Origin: Gentiana macrophylla
Lineage: Eukaryota > Streptophyta > Magnoliopsida > Gentianales > Gentianaceae
Direction of reading: 5' to 3'
Assembly: GCA_026214975.1 (NCBI GenBank)
Contig: CM047810.1
Span: 40,062,806-40,126,805, forward strand
Length of the DNA stretch: 64,000 nucleotides
Below are positions 22,782 to 34,540 of this stretch, piece by piece. The notes beneath the pieces were generated by a model. It saw only the letters and a list, made by a program, of their open reading frames with translations. It was not told the origin of the DNA and ran no database searches. The translations under genes were made by a program, and so were the position numbers. Positions within the stretch are counted from its first letter, which is position 1, and every line of letters begins with the position of its first letter.

Positions 22782-23070
22782 AATTTTATGATTTTAGTAG
22801 TGTTTGTGATAGTGAAGGTCTGGCTTTATTTTGGAATGATAGTTTTGATGTCATGTTTCTTCTTCTAGTTATGATCATATTGATGTGGTGATTTGAACCA
22901 ATGATATTCTGCATTGGCATTTTACAGGTTTCTATGGAAATCTGGCTTATGAGAATCGTCATTTGTCTTGGGATATTCTGTGTAGATTGTAGGGTCTTTT
23001 TACTTTTCTTTGGCCTTTGGTATGAGACTTCAATGAGATCAACAATATCTTTGAGTATTGTGGTGGGGCC
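22782..23070 (+). pseudogene. LINE A endonuclease, first part
   Basis: After frame changes it reads LALFWNDSFDVMFL, then HWHFTGFYGN and DFNEI-like (RDFNEINNIFEYCGG). WHFTGFYG and DFNEI are standard plant LINE endonuclease motifs. Several frameshifts are present. Confidence 0.8.
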
Positions 23071-24058
23071 CAGGGCCGGCCCTATGCTAAGGCCCACGAG
23101 ACCCGGGTCTTAAACCTAACAGTGTCGGAGGGCCCAACAGTACAAGTTTCGCTAAAAACAATTCGTGTAGATTTAATCCGATCCAACCTAATATAATATG
23201 TTAATTTTCTTTTTCGATAAAGGCCCAATTTTTTTTTACTCTAATTGATAAAGGCCCCAATAAAAAAATTTACTTGACCAAAAAAAAAAGACATAAAAAC
23301 AAGTTTTATTAATTTTTTGCATTTAAGGATATTAAAAATGCGATAAGTGTTGGAAAAAATGCAGTACTTAGGATTTGACAGAGAATTAGAAACTCCAAGG
23401 CACGTTAATAACGTTGTCTTTTAAGAGATGTTTCGTCGCACACGATTTATCACTAAGGGATCAAATGAAAATCTCTTTCAGGAGACAATAGGGGTATTTG
23501 ATTCAAACAGTGACTAGTTTGAATCAAACCCGAGGACACTCAAAGTTTTTCTGATGATGTTGTCAAACTTATAAATTTTTGTCAGCATACTTATGCCTTT
23601 TATAGGTTGCAAGTACCCCATAAACGAATGGAGGTACTCCTTGCACGAAAGGGTATGGTTGTCACTGTTCATCGGATGAAAGCATGCAACCCTTTCACGA
23701 AAGGGTAAGTACATATCAGTTCAAAAATGCATGTATCTGAAAATGCATATCCCTTCATGAATTGATGCATGCATTGGTTTAGGTTTCGTGGGCGTTGCCC
23801 CCGAACCCCCACGAGTTGGCGCTGCTCCTCGACCCTGCAGCGGACGCCCCTTGATGACCCACCTCGACATTTGGGCGAGTCGAACCCCGTTTTGTTGCGA
23901 TAGCATTAATTCGTACGGCAACTCGTATGCAAACTATTACCAAAATATTTATTTATGAAAAAATATCTAACAATAAGTATGTTTTTATAAAAAAAAACAA
24001 TTTCAACTAAAAGCGGTCGGGAGCAGTGCTTAGCTCAATAAAAGCGAGGCCGCCCTAG
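23071..24058. mobile_element. hAT-like non-autonomous element inside LINE A
   Basis: The left end CAGGGCCGGCCC and the right end GGCCGCCCTAG form imperfect inverted termini of hAT type. The LINE frame runs EYCGG-A-TRFQYTM if the element is removed, so the boundaries are right to within a few bases. I could not find a clean 8-bp target duplication. The interior is AT-rich with no transposase and contains the solo LTR 23348-23972. Confidence 0.7.
23348..23972. repeat. Solo LTR, 625 bp, inside the hAT-like element
   Basis: TGTTGGAAAA ... ATCTAACA with an exact 5-bp duplication ATAAG at 23343-23347 and 23973-23977. The interior has repeated tttcacgaaagggta-type motifs and a GC-rich stretch (23790-23890) but no gene. 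The small size suggests a copia family. No second LTR or internal region remains. Confidence 0.88.
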
Positions 24059-25228
24059 CCACTCGCTTTCAGTATACTATGAGTGCTTTTAGTAATGCTT
24101 TGGACGACTGCAAACCCATGAAATTTCCATTTCTTGGATCACCATAATCTAGGACAAATAATTGGGAAGCTAACACTACTCGTATTCGCTTGGATAGAGG
24201 GGTGGCGGATTATGAGTAGATGACTCTCTTTTCTTATCATGCTATTTTCACCTTTTGAGCACGCACTTGGATCATTTCCCTATTTCTATTACTAATGCAT
24301 GTACACGACTTGAGCCTAAGAAGAATTGGAGGGCTCCATCATGTTTTGAACCAATATGGATAAATGATGAAGAGTTCCAAGATATGTTTACCACTGCATG
24401 GTCACATGTTCATCTACGGGATGCTGCTGCAGTGAAAAATCATATTTCAGGTGTTCTCTCTTCTTTTGGTGCGTGGGGAAGGCATAAATTTGGGAGGTTG
24501 AAAAAGAAAATCAAGAAGCAGGAATCAGATTTAGCTCACGTCCACGTGTAAATGGATTATTCTATATATGATGGCAAGAAAATAAAGTGGCTTCGGTTGT
24601 GCATGAGGATTTCTAAAGGCATCGAAGCGAAGCAGATTGGTTGAGCTTCACCGACCACAACGCATCATACTCTCACCATAAGTCATCTTCTCGTTGAGAG
24701 AAAATTTCATTGATTTTATTGGTAACACATAGGGCCAAAAGACTACGAAAGAAGAGGAGATTAAAGGTACTATTTATGATTAATTACTTTCACTATTTTT
24801 TCAAGGCTTCTATTAATGTGAAGAATCTCCAGGATCTTAATCTGTAAACTCTGAGCCCTATGGGTGTAGATCGGATATCAGTACTTTCTTAGAGGAGGAG
24901 GTTGTGTGTTCCCTCTCTCAGCTTCCAGCACGTAAAGCCTTTGGTCAGATGGCATGCATGTGATATTTTTTGTAGAAGTACCGCGACACCATTGGTCCGA
25001 CTATCCTCCCTATCATTATGGAGTTTTTTTTAATGTCAATTTGAATATTTCTGCACTAAATGAGAATTCATCAAATTGGCTCCATATATAGTCAAGAAGT
25101 CGTGGTTTATTACGGAGTATCGTCCAACCGGTCTATGCGATTCCATTTACAAATTGATTTCAATAGTTGTGGTTAATCGTATAAAGGGTGTTATTGAATC
25201 GGTGGTATCAACAAATCAAAGTGATTTA
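24059..25228 (+). pseudogene. LINE A endonuclease C-terminus and N-terminal reverse transcriptase
   Basis: Starts TRFQYTMSAFSNALDDCKPM, then WSRTNNWEANTTRIRLDRG, a plant LINE hallmark. An open stretch (24255-24551) encodes FPISITNACTRLEPKKNW and FEPIWINDEEFQDMFTTAW. Beyond it, with frame changes, the reverse transcriptase begins: KYRDTIGPTILPIIMEFF and YRPTGLCDSIYKLISIVVVNR. The solo LTR cuts it after VVSTNQS. Confidence 0.82.
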
Positions 25229-27371
25229 TGATGAGAGTCAACTCCACTATCATTTTCTAAACATTTAATACCCTAGTATACCTCGTTTTATATGTTTTTG
25301 GAAACATTTTAGCTAGGTTATGACGTATTTTACACCATGGTGTCTTTTACTAGACCTAGGACGTAATGTCTCTTGTCTCTTATATTCCAATCAACCTAGC
25401 GTCCCGTAGGGATTATACGTGGTATTTCTTGTGATGTTTTGCAGGAACTAGGTGCTCGGGATGTCTAGAAGGCGAGAGAGGAGTTGAAAAGCCAAGGAAA
25501 AGCTAATTTTGGATGAAAACATTCTAAGGCGCACACCCTAAAATATGACGCCCGCGGCCCAAAGAACATAGACTTGCAGAATCCGAAGATCAGCTGAGGC
25601 GCATGCCTTACTCGCCTAAGGCGCTTTCCTTGACCAAGTTTTAGAACCCTAGAATTCTCTGTTCTGGAGGTGAGGCGCGTGACATGAATTGTAAGGTGCG
25701 CGCTTAGGCCAATTTTCACCACTTTCCCTACTCCGCTATAAATAGCTTGATGGGTGAAAGTAGAGCTGTTAACGAGCCGAGCCGAAAAGAGTATTAATGG
25801 TTCGAGATTGAGCTCGTTTAGCTCACGATCTCGTTCAAGCTCGTTTGTTTGTTAAACGAACAAAAAAAAATTAATTGAACTAGGCTCATTTAAAAGATGA
25901 AATGTTCGAGCTCGTGTTCGAGCTCAGCTCGTTAAACATATTGTTGTCTTTCAACTTGAGTATGGCTCGAGTTCGGCTCGAGTTTGGTTCGTTAAAGTAT
26001 AAAAGATGGAATGCAAATGCAAAAATAACAAGTTATAAATTAAAATTACATACATCACGCAACAAAAATTATTATAAAAATATGTAAATATGATAAAATC
26101 AATTTATAATCACAAAGGATGAATAATTAATGACTTATTCTCGTTTGAGTTAGGGTTACTGTAAATTGATGTATTTATATAAGCACGTTCCAAACATAAT
26201 CGAACGTTCGCGAACAAAGCTCGTGTTCGTTCGTTAAGCGAACGATCCTACAATCATGTTTAAGCTCGGCTCGTTAAGCTAAACAAACAAACGATCACGA
26301 ATACTAACGAGCCGAATACGAGTTTGTTCATAAACGGCTCTGTTCGTTTAAGAGGTCTAGGTGGAAGTAGATCATTATCTTTGTCAGGCTTTTCTTCTTC
26401 GACATTTAGCAGTCTTTAACCGTTAGAATAGTTTTGAAGCTAATTACTCTTCCATGCAATTTCATGCTCGGATTGTTGTAGATTGAAGATTCTTGTGGAT
26501 AGCATATGGGTTTCTTCCGGTTTTTTTTGTATCAAATCCTATTACAGCAATTATCTATAAAAGTGGTAAATTCTCTTCTTTCTTGATTTTATGATACTTT
26601 GATGATAAAATCTTGTGTTTTAATTAGTGCAATGTGTAGCTAAACCCTTCATAGTCGACTTATGTGAAGATCTTTGAAATCAAACTTTAGCTTGTTAATT
26701 GAAGCGTTTCTGATGTGTTGATTGCTAGATTATTGGCTTGTTGATGTTCTAAAAATTATTCTTGCTGACTTTTGTTGAAATGAACACTCGATAATCGTAT
26801 TTCATACATCTTCTTTATAAATGTATTTTGCGAGAAGGTGTGGGAAACGGGGTTCTAGAATCACCTTGTAAAACCGACTAAGTTGTTTAGACTCGGTTTT
26901 GTGTGTGAGGTTTATCAACGTGAGTTGAGCATATCTGGAGGGAAAAGACTGTGTTAGGTCAGTTAAATCCAGTTAGTGGACTGTTGAAGCTGACATAGGA
27001 TGCTAGATTACTGCATAGTGTCTAGTAGCCAGAATTAAGAGACGACACCCTTCAACCAATGCCAATAACATTAGAGTAGATTGTAATCACTTTCGGACAC
27101 GAGCTAGGATTTGAGAGTAGTTGTTTGAATCATTTCTTAGTTATTCCTTTTAACGGTTTTAAACTCACGTTTATTGTAGAAATAGAATTGTTAGTTGTAA
27201 TAACCCTCTCCAAATATCGTGTTGATATATACTCAAAATGACGCTAGCTTTGATACTTGACTAGATTCTCTGTGGACTGTGGGATACGAACTTGCTTGCA
27301 AGTTTATAATATAACCGACTCGGTACTCTACCGATTTAAGTTGGTATACCATAAAACGACCATCAATTCCA
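25229..27371 (+). repeat. Gypsy-type solo LTR inside LINE A, carrying a hAT MITE
   Basis: TGATGAGAGTCAACTCC ... CAATTCCA, with ttta repeated on both sides (25225-25228 and 27372-27375), a 4-5 bp target duplication. The start resembles the solo LTR at 35207-36842 (TGATGAGAGCCAAC on the minus strand), and the right end has the gypsy tail tctgtggactgtgggatacg. Without the MITE it would be about 1.54 kb. The LINE reverse transcriptase frame resumes immediately after it. Confidence 0.85.
25761..26359. mobile_element. hAT MITE, 599 bp
   Basis: Inverted ends TAGAGCTGTTAACGAGCCGAG and (complement of the right end) TAGACCTCTTAAACGAACAG. Flanking 8-mers GGTGAAAG (25753-25760) and GGTGGAAG (26360-26367) form a target duplication with one mismatch. 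The interior is rich in agctcg/cgagct and gttcgttaa repeats that can fold back along much of its length. Confidence 0.88.
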
Positions 27372-27375
27372 TTTA

Positions 27376-27818
27376 TGGACAATTAATCACCGACAAAGCG
27401 ATTGCTGCCTTTGAGAAGTTTCACTCGTTTAACGTGGGACTTATAGGGTGTCGTGAGCATGCGGCATTAAAACTTGATATGGAAAAGGCGTTTGATAGGG
27501 TGGATTGGGCGTATATCTCGGAATTTGTGACGATAATAAGGTTCCCTCGACGGTTTGTAGCTTTGGTCATATGAATGGTGTCATCTGTCTCCTTTCGCAT
27601 ATTAACGAATAAAAGCTTTCTGATCACTGGGTGAAAATTCAGGGATTAGGCAAGGGGACCCAATGTCACCCTTCCCTTATATTATTTGTGTAGAGGGTTT
27701 ACCTCCCTCATTAATCTAGTTGTAGTGGATGGGTTACTGGAAGGAGTGGATTTTGGTTGGCAGAGAGAGGTTATGATCAGTCATCTTCTATTTGCACCAA
27801 TCCATAGAGGGATTAGCT
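27376..27818 (+). pseudogene. LINE A reverse transcriptase, central part
   Basis: An open stretch reads DKAIAAFEKFHSF then HAALKLDMEKAFDRVDWAY, the LKLDMEKAFDRVDW motif of plant LINE reverse transcriptase. Downstream come SVSFRILTNKSF and, at 27780, SHLLFAPIH in place of the catalytic FADD. The FADD aspartates are lost exactly where the MITE has entered. Confidence 0.85.
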
Positions 27819-28131
27819 GGCAAAATTAGGATTTTAGTCCTCTAACTTGGCCTATTTTGGATTTTAGTCCTGCTCCTGCTCCGGTGAGGAAAATGGTCCT
27901 CTAAGTTTGCTTTTTTTTTTTTTTTAGTCCTATCCGCCGGAAATAGCTGATTGGGCACCGGAATTTTTAAAAATAGTCCTCTAACTAGGCTGCCACGTAA
28001 GCGTTTTTTAAAGATTCCAGGTGTCCAATCGCCTATTTCCGGCATGATAGACTAAAATCCAAAAAAAAAGCCAACTTAGAGGACCATTTTCCTCACCGGA
28101 GCAGGAGCAGGACTAAAATCCTAATTTTGCC
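27819..28131. mobile_element. Mutator-type MITE, 313 bp
   Basis: Long inverted ends GGCAAAATTAGGATTTTAGT and its complement, flanked by a perfect 10-bp duplication GGGATTAGCT (27809-27818 and 28132-28141). The left arm carries the motif gattttagtcct twice, so the right arm can pair with either copy. It holds no gene. Confidence 0.93.
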
Positions 28132-28141
28132 GGGATTAGCT

Positions 28142-30093
28142 CAATCTATCAGTGATGTGCTACATCGTTATGAGCCGTTATCGGGCTAGGCAATTAATAC
28201 CCAAAAATCATCACTATATTTTAGTAAGTATGTGCCCCAGACGATGCGGCTTTTGGTGAGCCAAACGCTCAATGTGCCTTTTGGAAATGGTAACAGAAAG
28301 TATTTTGTATTTTGGCTTACCATTTATGACAGGGCGGTGGAATAAGAAAATTTTCTCATATTTGAGAACAAGGTGCAAAAAGAACCCAACGGTTGAAAGG
28401 AGAAGTTTTTATCATCAATAGACAGAGAGATTTTGAAAAAAAAAAGTGCTATCCAATCCATACCAACCTTTGTCATGCAGTGTTTCACCATTAATTCTTT
28501 GAGGCCATCATAAACACCCTGGAGATGATTAATTTCAGACGACTTTTCTAGGGCGGAACTGATGAGTGTAAGAAGATTCATTGTACAAGTGGGATGTCTG
28601 CACCATGCCCAAGGATTTGGGAGGCCTTTGGATTTTACGATCTTCGTTACTTTAATATGGCTCTCTTGGCAAAGCAATTTTAAGGGATACTGATCATGTC
28701 CCAAAATGCCTTGGTTAGCTGAGTTTTGCATGTAAATCATTTCAAGGGACAACAATATTCTGGATGCTAGGTTGAGGGCCAGACCGTCATTCTTTTGAAG
28801 GAGTTTGCTCAACATATATCAGGATGCTTGGTTACCTACTCCACATAGATTCTGGATTACCTCTCTATCCATTTTTTGTGCCCGGCTCTATAGTTGCTAT
28901 GATCATTGATGCGCCGGCTCATAGATAGAATAAGGAGTTGATACACTCATCGTTTTACCCCAATGTGATTCATAATATATCCTTAGTATTCCTCTTTCTT
29001 CTAGTTCTCATAATGATGACATTATTTGACACTATGACCGAAAGGGCTTATACACGGTAAAGAGCGGATATCGGTTGACCTCCACTCTACTTAGGGACAA
29101 AGGGGGCTTGTTTGGTGCATCTTTCTCCTCAGGGCCGCACTAGATTTGGCGCCAATCTTGGAGACAGCCGATTAAGCCGCTGATCCAACATTAAGTTTAG
29201 AGATGCTTGCATGACCGCTTGGCAACCAATGTTAATTTAAGCAAACAAAGGATATGAGATGGGATTTATAGACTTTGTGACTGGGAGGAAAAAACCATGA
29301 ATCACATGTTATTTCACTGAGTGGTCCCGAAGAAGGTTTGGCCTCGTGTGATTTATAGGGCCTATTTTTTGGTCTTCGTGTGTGTGTGGACTTTAGGGGT
29401 TTGATGGCATTCCTTCTCCTATGTTGCGACACAAAGAGGATTTCCCACATTGTCACCATTATGTGGTTAGTATGGAAGGCTCGATGCAATAATCAGATTC
29501 ACATGGTTATCAGACGTATTATCAATACCTCCCAAGCCGAGGCAGAAAAGTTTATTGGGGCATTGCGCTCGAAAATTGTTCAAGTCGATCCGGTGGTTCT
29601 CACTTCAAAATGGGTAGCACCGGTTGCAAATATGAAAAAAATGAAATGTGGATGCTTCTATATATCCTTGGTGACCGTCATGCAACTGGTGTGCTCTTTG
29701 GAGATCATGATGGGCGGGTTCATCATGTTATCTGTGAGTGTGTGGATGTGTTCTATTCAATAGAGGCTATGAAGATGGTTGGTATTCTGTGCAAGTTACA
29801 ATGCGCGCAGCGGAGCAGGTGGGATTCTATTCTATGGTGGTGGAGAGTGATACGCAGTTATGTATCCAACGCCTCAAGCATCCAACGGAGGATCTTTCTA
29901 CGGTGGGGTGCATTGGAGTCAATAGATTGGATATAGTTTCTCATTTTAGCTCTTGCCAGTTTTCTTTTGTCCGATAGACGGTAATGCCCTAGCGCATTTA
30001 CTCGCTAAGGCGGGTTTAGTTTTTTTCTAGTCTTCATGTTTATCTTTTAGACAGGATGCAATAAAACGGTTTGTTTTGTACCCAAAAAAAAAA
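28142..30093 (+). pseudogene. LINE A C-terminal reverse transcriptase, zinc-binding domain and RNase H
   Basis: Begins SISDVLHRYEPLSG and INTQKSSLYFSKYVP, then with frame changes IQSIPTFVMQCFTINS and LDARLRARPSFF. The RVT zinc-binding domain follows: YDRKGLYTVKSGYRLTS and CLHDRLATNVNLSK. The RNase H stretch contains AEQVGFYSMVVESDTQLC and FSFVR. An A-run (30084-30093) ends the element. A minus-strand open frame over 28324-28815 is a shadow. Confidence 0.82.
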
Positions 30094-30107
30094 GAGGAAA
30101 TAAAAAG

Positions 30108-31140
30108 GGAGCATTTAAAGGCACCATATCTATTTTACTTGGACACCCAAATTAAAATATACCACACTTGTATATGTTTTTCTACCTAAGACACCACACT
30201 GAATTTTACATATAGTTATTGCACCACACTTTAATTATTATACCTATGGCACCACATTTGTTAAAATATTCCACTCCAAAATAACTACATATATATATAT
30301 AACCCTATTCTACCTTATTTTCCTTTCAGCCCACCCCCACCCCCATCAATCCCGCCACCCCCACCACCTCCCACCAGCTGCCATCCCTCACCAGCCCTCC
30401 ACCTCCACAGTCCACACCCCACCGCTCCTTTCTAGAAGTTTTGAAACCATGAGAAAACACCAATAATAAAATTTTAAAGCCTAGCAAAAAAAAAGAACCA
30501 AATGAAGCCTAGCAGGTAAGGTGGAGAAGAAAAAAGAAAAAGAAAAAGAAAACTAGAGTAAAAAGCTGAAATTTAGTCGATAGGTTGTTTTCTTTTATTA
30601 AAATAAAAGAGGGGTGAACTGACCTTTACTAAGAGAGGTAAGCAAAAATAGTAACAACCAAATTTGAGAAAACTTTACCGCTCCGGTGAAGTTGGGGTGT
30701 GTGTGTGTGTTTTATTTATTTATTTATTTATTTATTCAAAATGCGAATGGGGTCTATGAGTTTATCGTTGTTTTCTTGTCGAATTGGAGTAGATGATGGA
30801 TTACATCGATGGGTTGAAAGAGAATGTTGAATTTATTTATTTTTATCGTAAGAGGTGGTGTAAATGGTGATGTGGGTGGTTGCAGGGTAAAGAAGATGGT
30901 GGCTAAAGATTGATGAAAAGTGTAATTAAGGGTTATAAGTGAAATGATGTTATTGTAATAAAAAAAAAAATGGAAATAGTAAATATAATCTGGCTATAGT
31001 AATCTTGAATTTAAATTGGTGTGGTGTCATCAGTATATTTATCATTTAAAATTTTAATGTGTATGCCTCAAGTAATCACCGGTTTATTACACTACTGTGG
31101 TGCTTCAGGTAGAAAAATTATGGTGTTTTTAAAGGCATCC
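30108..31140. mobile_element. Inverted-repeat element, Mutator-type, 1.03 kb
   Basis: Left end GGAGCATTTAAAGGCACCATA pairs with the complement of the right end, GGATGCCTTTAAAAACACCATA. The flanks AATAAAAAG (30099-30107) and AATAAAAAT (31141-31149) form a 9-bp duplication with one mismatch. The interior has a C-rich block (30331-30425), a GT run then TTTA repeats (30703-30735), and no gene. Confidence 0.75.
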
Positions 31141-32089
31141 AATAAAAATCCATTTCGATTTTATTTTTGAAATACTAAAGTCTTTTATTTCATTCCAAAA
31201 AATGTCTTTTTTCTTTTTTTTAGGGGAAAATGTCTTCTTTTTAAGAGCATTAAAAATAAAGTCTTTTGAAAAGTTTAATTAAAAAATCTTAAACTGAACA
31301 AGAATAATGAAAAATGTCTTAAACAAGTTGCTACACGAAGAATAAACCGACATGCAGACAACGGCGCCGCTCCTGAAATGGAGGATTGATTCCTTCAACT
31401 TTCCATTGTCAAACCTAAATTCTTATCCACATATATATATTAGCAGTGGACCAAGATTTTCTTTTTCCAGTTGAGGCATCAGAACAAATTTATAAATTAA
31501 GCGAATACATCACTAGTATTTTTATATTTTTTATTTGTAAAACTACATCATTTTTCGAATCTCAACAAAGGCATTGGCCCGCCATTTTTTCTCACTTGGA
31601 TCCGCTACTGGCTTAAATTAGAGACTTTCATTTGTACTCTCTCTTTCTTATAATAAATTTTTATCTTGTGTTAAAATATCTTGAATCGAAATTGTAATAT
31701 ATGTAATTTGATACAATATTCATGAAATGGTCGTATCCTAAATTGTATCCTTCTAGGTGGTCTTCTCGACCTGTTATTGTATTATCTATCAATCTAATAT
31801 TTCATCATACCTGTCGTTAAGATATGCTTTAGTGATGTCTTCAGAAATTCGGTCATCATTTTTTCTTGACAAAAAACAATATTAATAGGCTCAGTCATAA
31901 ATAAATAAAATACTTGTATTTTATTTTTATTACAAATAAAACTGAAAGTAAAAAAAAATGTATGCTAAACACAACAATAAAAAATTGAAAATTGCTCGAT
32001 CACACCATTCCACTTTTCACCCTATTCTCAAAAGATTTTATACTACAATTGTTGTAACAAGTGTATATTGCATTCTCACCACATAATTT
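31141..32089. other. AT-rich intergenic stretch
   Basis: No gene seen. A possible eroded hAT fragment lies at about 31444-31611: its left end cagtggaccaag and right end ggatccgctactg have complementary hAT-like termini, but I find no target duplication. The rest is unassigned. Confidence 0.4.
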
Positions 32090-32759
32090 TGTTGGGAAAA
32101 CAAACAATCGTCATATCACACATAACACAAATACCCACAAAGTCTTTCCAATAATACAACAGAATTAAACGAGGCAGCACCAACGAAGCTAAATCACAAA
32201 TAAAGTGAAACGAAGCACAACACGGTAACACCACAATTTTAACGTGGAAAATCCCTCTCGATGTGAGAGAGTAAAAACCACGAGACCGAGACTCACAAAA
32301 TCTCCACTAATCAGTAAAAGGTGATACAAAAGTGTTACAAACACATCAACCAACTCAACTAAACCAAAACATCAACTAAGAATGCAAAATACAAGAGTTG
32401 TTGAAAAATATCACCGGAAACGCAGCAGTCAGGTCGGTGGCTGATTGCCAAAAATTGAACCGTTGAAACAAATTCAGATTGAAGTAGAAGGAGGACGAAC
32501 AAGCCCTCCAAATTTAATGCCGATCGGAGTCCGTTTCGATATCCGATCGTCGCAGGAACGTTGGCGCTGCAACACCAATGAAGCTGCGAAATTCTCCCTC
32601 CTTTTTGTTGTAAATGATTGTGAAGATTAGATTAGATTAGAGAAAAATTAACCTACCTTGTTCACTTAAATAATACTTGACATATTATTTTTTTTCTTTA
32701 TTTATATTATTATTTTTCTATTATTTAGTGGGCTCCACAAAGGATTGATCCACCCAACA
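32090..32759 (-). repeat. 3' LTR of copia B
   Basis: 670 bp, TGTTGGGAAAAC ... TCCACCCAACA on the plus strand, so the ends form an inverted repeat. The flank at right, read on the minus strand, is a polypurine tract (gagggggagatt, 32760-32771). Confidence 0.94.
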
Positions 32760-32769
32760 AATCTCCCCC

Positions 32770-33426
32770 TCACGACATTGTGGAGGATTTCGTCATTCCT
32801 ACAATAGAACGACATGTCTCAAGCTTCTCCCTTGGCAATGCTTTTGTCAACATATCTACACCATTATCATTCGTGTGCACTTTTTCAAGTGCTAGTAACT
32901 TCAACTCCAACACATCCAGAATCCAATGATAACGAACATCAATGTGCTTGGTCCTAGAATGAAAAGTTGCATTCTTATTAAGTTGAATAACACTATGGCT
33001 ATCACAAAGCAACACATATTGATCTTGATTCAAACCAAGATCTTGGAGAAATTTTTTCATCCACAACAACTCTTTACACGCTTCAGTTGCTACAATATAC
33101 TCAGCTTCAGTAGTTGAAAGTGCAACACATTTTTGCAACCTCGACTGCCATGACACAGCTCCCCCTGCAAATTTAACCAAATATCCTGAAGTAGACTTGT
33201 AAGAATCAACATCTCTAGCCATATCAGAATCAGTGAAACCAACAAACACAGGTTTTTCACCACCAAAAGTAAGGCATAAATCAGTAGTACCCCCGAGATA
33301 TCTCATAATCCATTTCAAAGCATTCCAATGCTCTCTACCAGGATTAGAAAGAAAACGACTGACCTTACCAACTGCATAAGTTATGTCTGGTCTAGTACAT
33401 ACCATGGCATACATCAAACTACCCAC
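32770..33426 (-). pseudogene. pol: Copia B RNase H
   Basis: A 218-residue open stretch that starts at MGSLMYAMVCTRPDITYAVG. RNase H motifs include VGFTDSDMARDVDSYKSTSG, VALSTTEAEYIVATEACKEL and LLCDSHSVIQLNKNATFHSR, then KHIDVRYHWI. The usual A-D-W/Y motif is DMARD here. The C-terminus (MLTKALPREKLE) is complete, so this domain is close to intact. Confidence 0.92.
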
Positions 33427-34370
33427 TGTTGAAGCATATGGGACCTTCTACATATTTTCCTTTTCATCATCGCTGGAAGGACACTGTTCGATACTCAACT
33501 TAAAATGAGATGCGAGTGGACTGGACACTACTTTAGGATCACTCATGCTAAATCTCTAAAGCACCTTCTTTATGTACTTCTCTTGTGACAAATAAATTTT
33601 CCCGGCCTCTCTGTCACAAGTAATCTGCATCCCTAAAATATGCTTTACATGGCCCAAGTCTTTCATGGCAACAGACTTGCTCAACTGCTGCTTCAACCTG
33701 TCAATCCTTGAAGCATTCATGCCAACAATCAAAACATCATCAACATAGAGTAAAAGAATGATAAAATCATCCTATGAGAATCTGCTAATAACACCCAATA
33801 ATCTGAAGTAGTCCTCTGGTAGCCTTGCTCCCTCATGATAGACTCAAATTTCTTATACCACTGTCTAGGCGCTTACTTCAACCCATAAAGACTCTTATTC
33901 AACTTGCACACAAGATTCTCCTTTTCTTTCACCTGAAAACCCTTTGGCTGCTCCATGTAGATGTCTTCTTCCAAATCACCATAAAGAAAAGTTGTTTTAA
34001 CATCCATCTGCTCAACCTCCAAATCAAGACTATCGGCCAAGCCAAGAACAGTCCGGATAGAAGACATTTTCACATCAGGAGAGAAAATCACTCATCAATG
34101 CCCTTTCTCTGACCAAAACCTTTGAATACTAATCTTGCCTTCTACCGAGATGTAGAATTACTGTCTTCGTTCTTAATTCTGAAGACCCACTTATTCTTCA
34201 AAGATTTCTTCCCCTCAGGCAATTTCACCAACTTATATGTGTGACTTTCATGCAAAGACTCCATCTCATCTTTCATAGCATCAAGACATTTATCCTTATG
34301 TTCATCATCCATGGCCTCTTCAAAACATTCAGGCTCTCCACAGTCTGAGAGCAAAACATACTCAGTCACT
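33427..34370 (-). pseudogene. pol: Copia B reverse transcriptase
   Basis: Right to left: DAMKDEMESLHESHTYKLVK (34142-34369), then LDLEVEQMDVKTTFLYGDL and KLNKSLYGLK (33873-34091). Further left the frame is broken; a catalytic-motif region (plus-strand catcatcaacatagag near 33733) corresponds to LYVDDVL. Stops and small indels separate these pieces. Confidence 0.85.
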
Positions 34371-34540
34371 GGATATCTAGTAGAAGGGTGTCTCTCTAGT
34401 AGATTTCCTGGGAATAACTAGTGGAACCTCATCCGATACTGGTTCCTCAATCATATCATCATCAACATTATGATCATAATCAACTGCATCATCTACCTCA
34501 TCCTGCTTATTACCCTTTTCATCAACTGCACCATGCTCTC

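Larger units (their letters stand above)
22782..30093 (+). mobile_element. LINE A: L1-type non-LTR retrotransposon, 5'-truncated and split by later insertions
   Basis: ORF2 pieces appear in order on the plus strand: endonuclease (22782-23070 and 24059-24560), reverse transcriptase (24560-25228, 27376-27818, 28142-28350), zinc-binding RVT domain (about 28900-29350) and RNase H (about 29590-29990). The end is aataaaacggtttg followed by an A-run at 30084-30093. The pieces are interrupted by a hAT-like element (23071-24058), a gypsy solo LTR (25229-27371) and a Mutator-type MITE (27819-28131). The reading frame resumes across each of them. ORF1 and the start of the endonuclease are missing; copia A lies directly to the left. 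Confidence 0.88.

Noticed and set aside
22782..23060. Possible continuation of copia A beyond its right LTR
   Set aside because: The sequence encodes LINE endonuclease motifs (WHFTGFYG) and is unrelated to copia.
28324..28815. 163-residue minus-strand open frame
   Set aside because: The plus strand here gives LINE reverse-transcriptase C-terminal motifs; the minus frame is a shadow.
31444..31611. Possible hAT MITE
   Set aside because: Ends are hAT-like but no 8-bp duplication was found; kept only as a remark.
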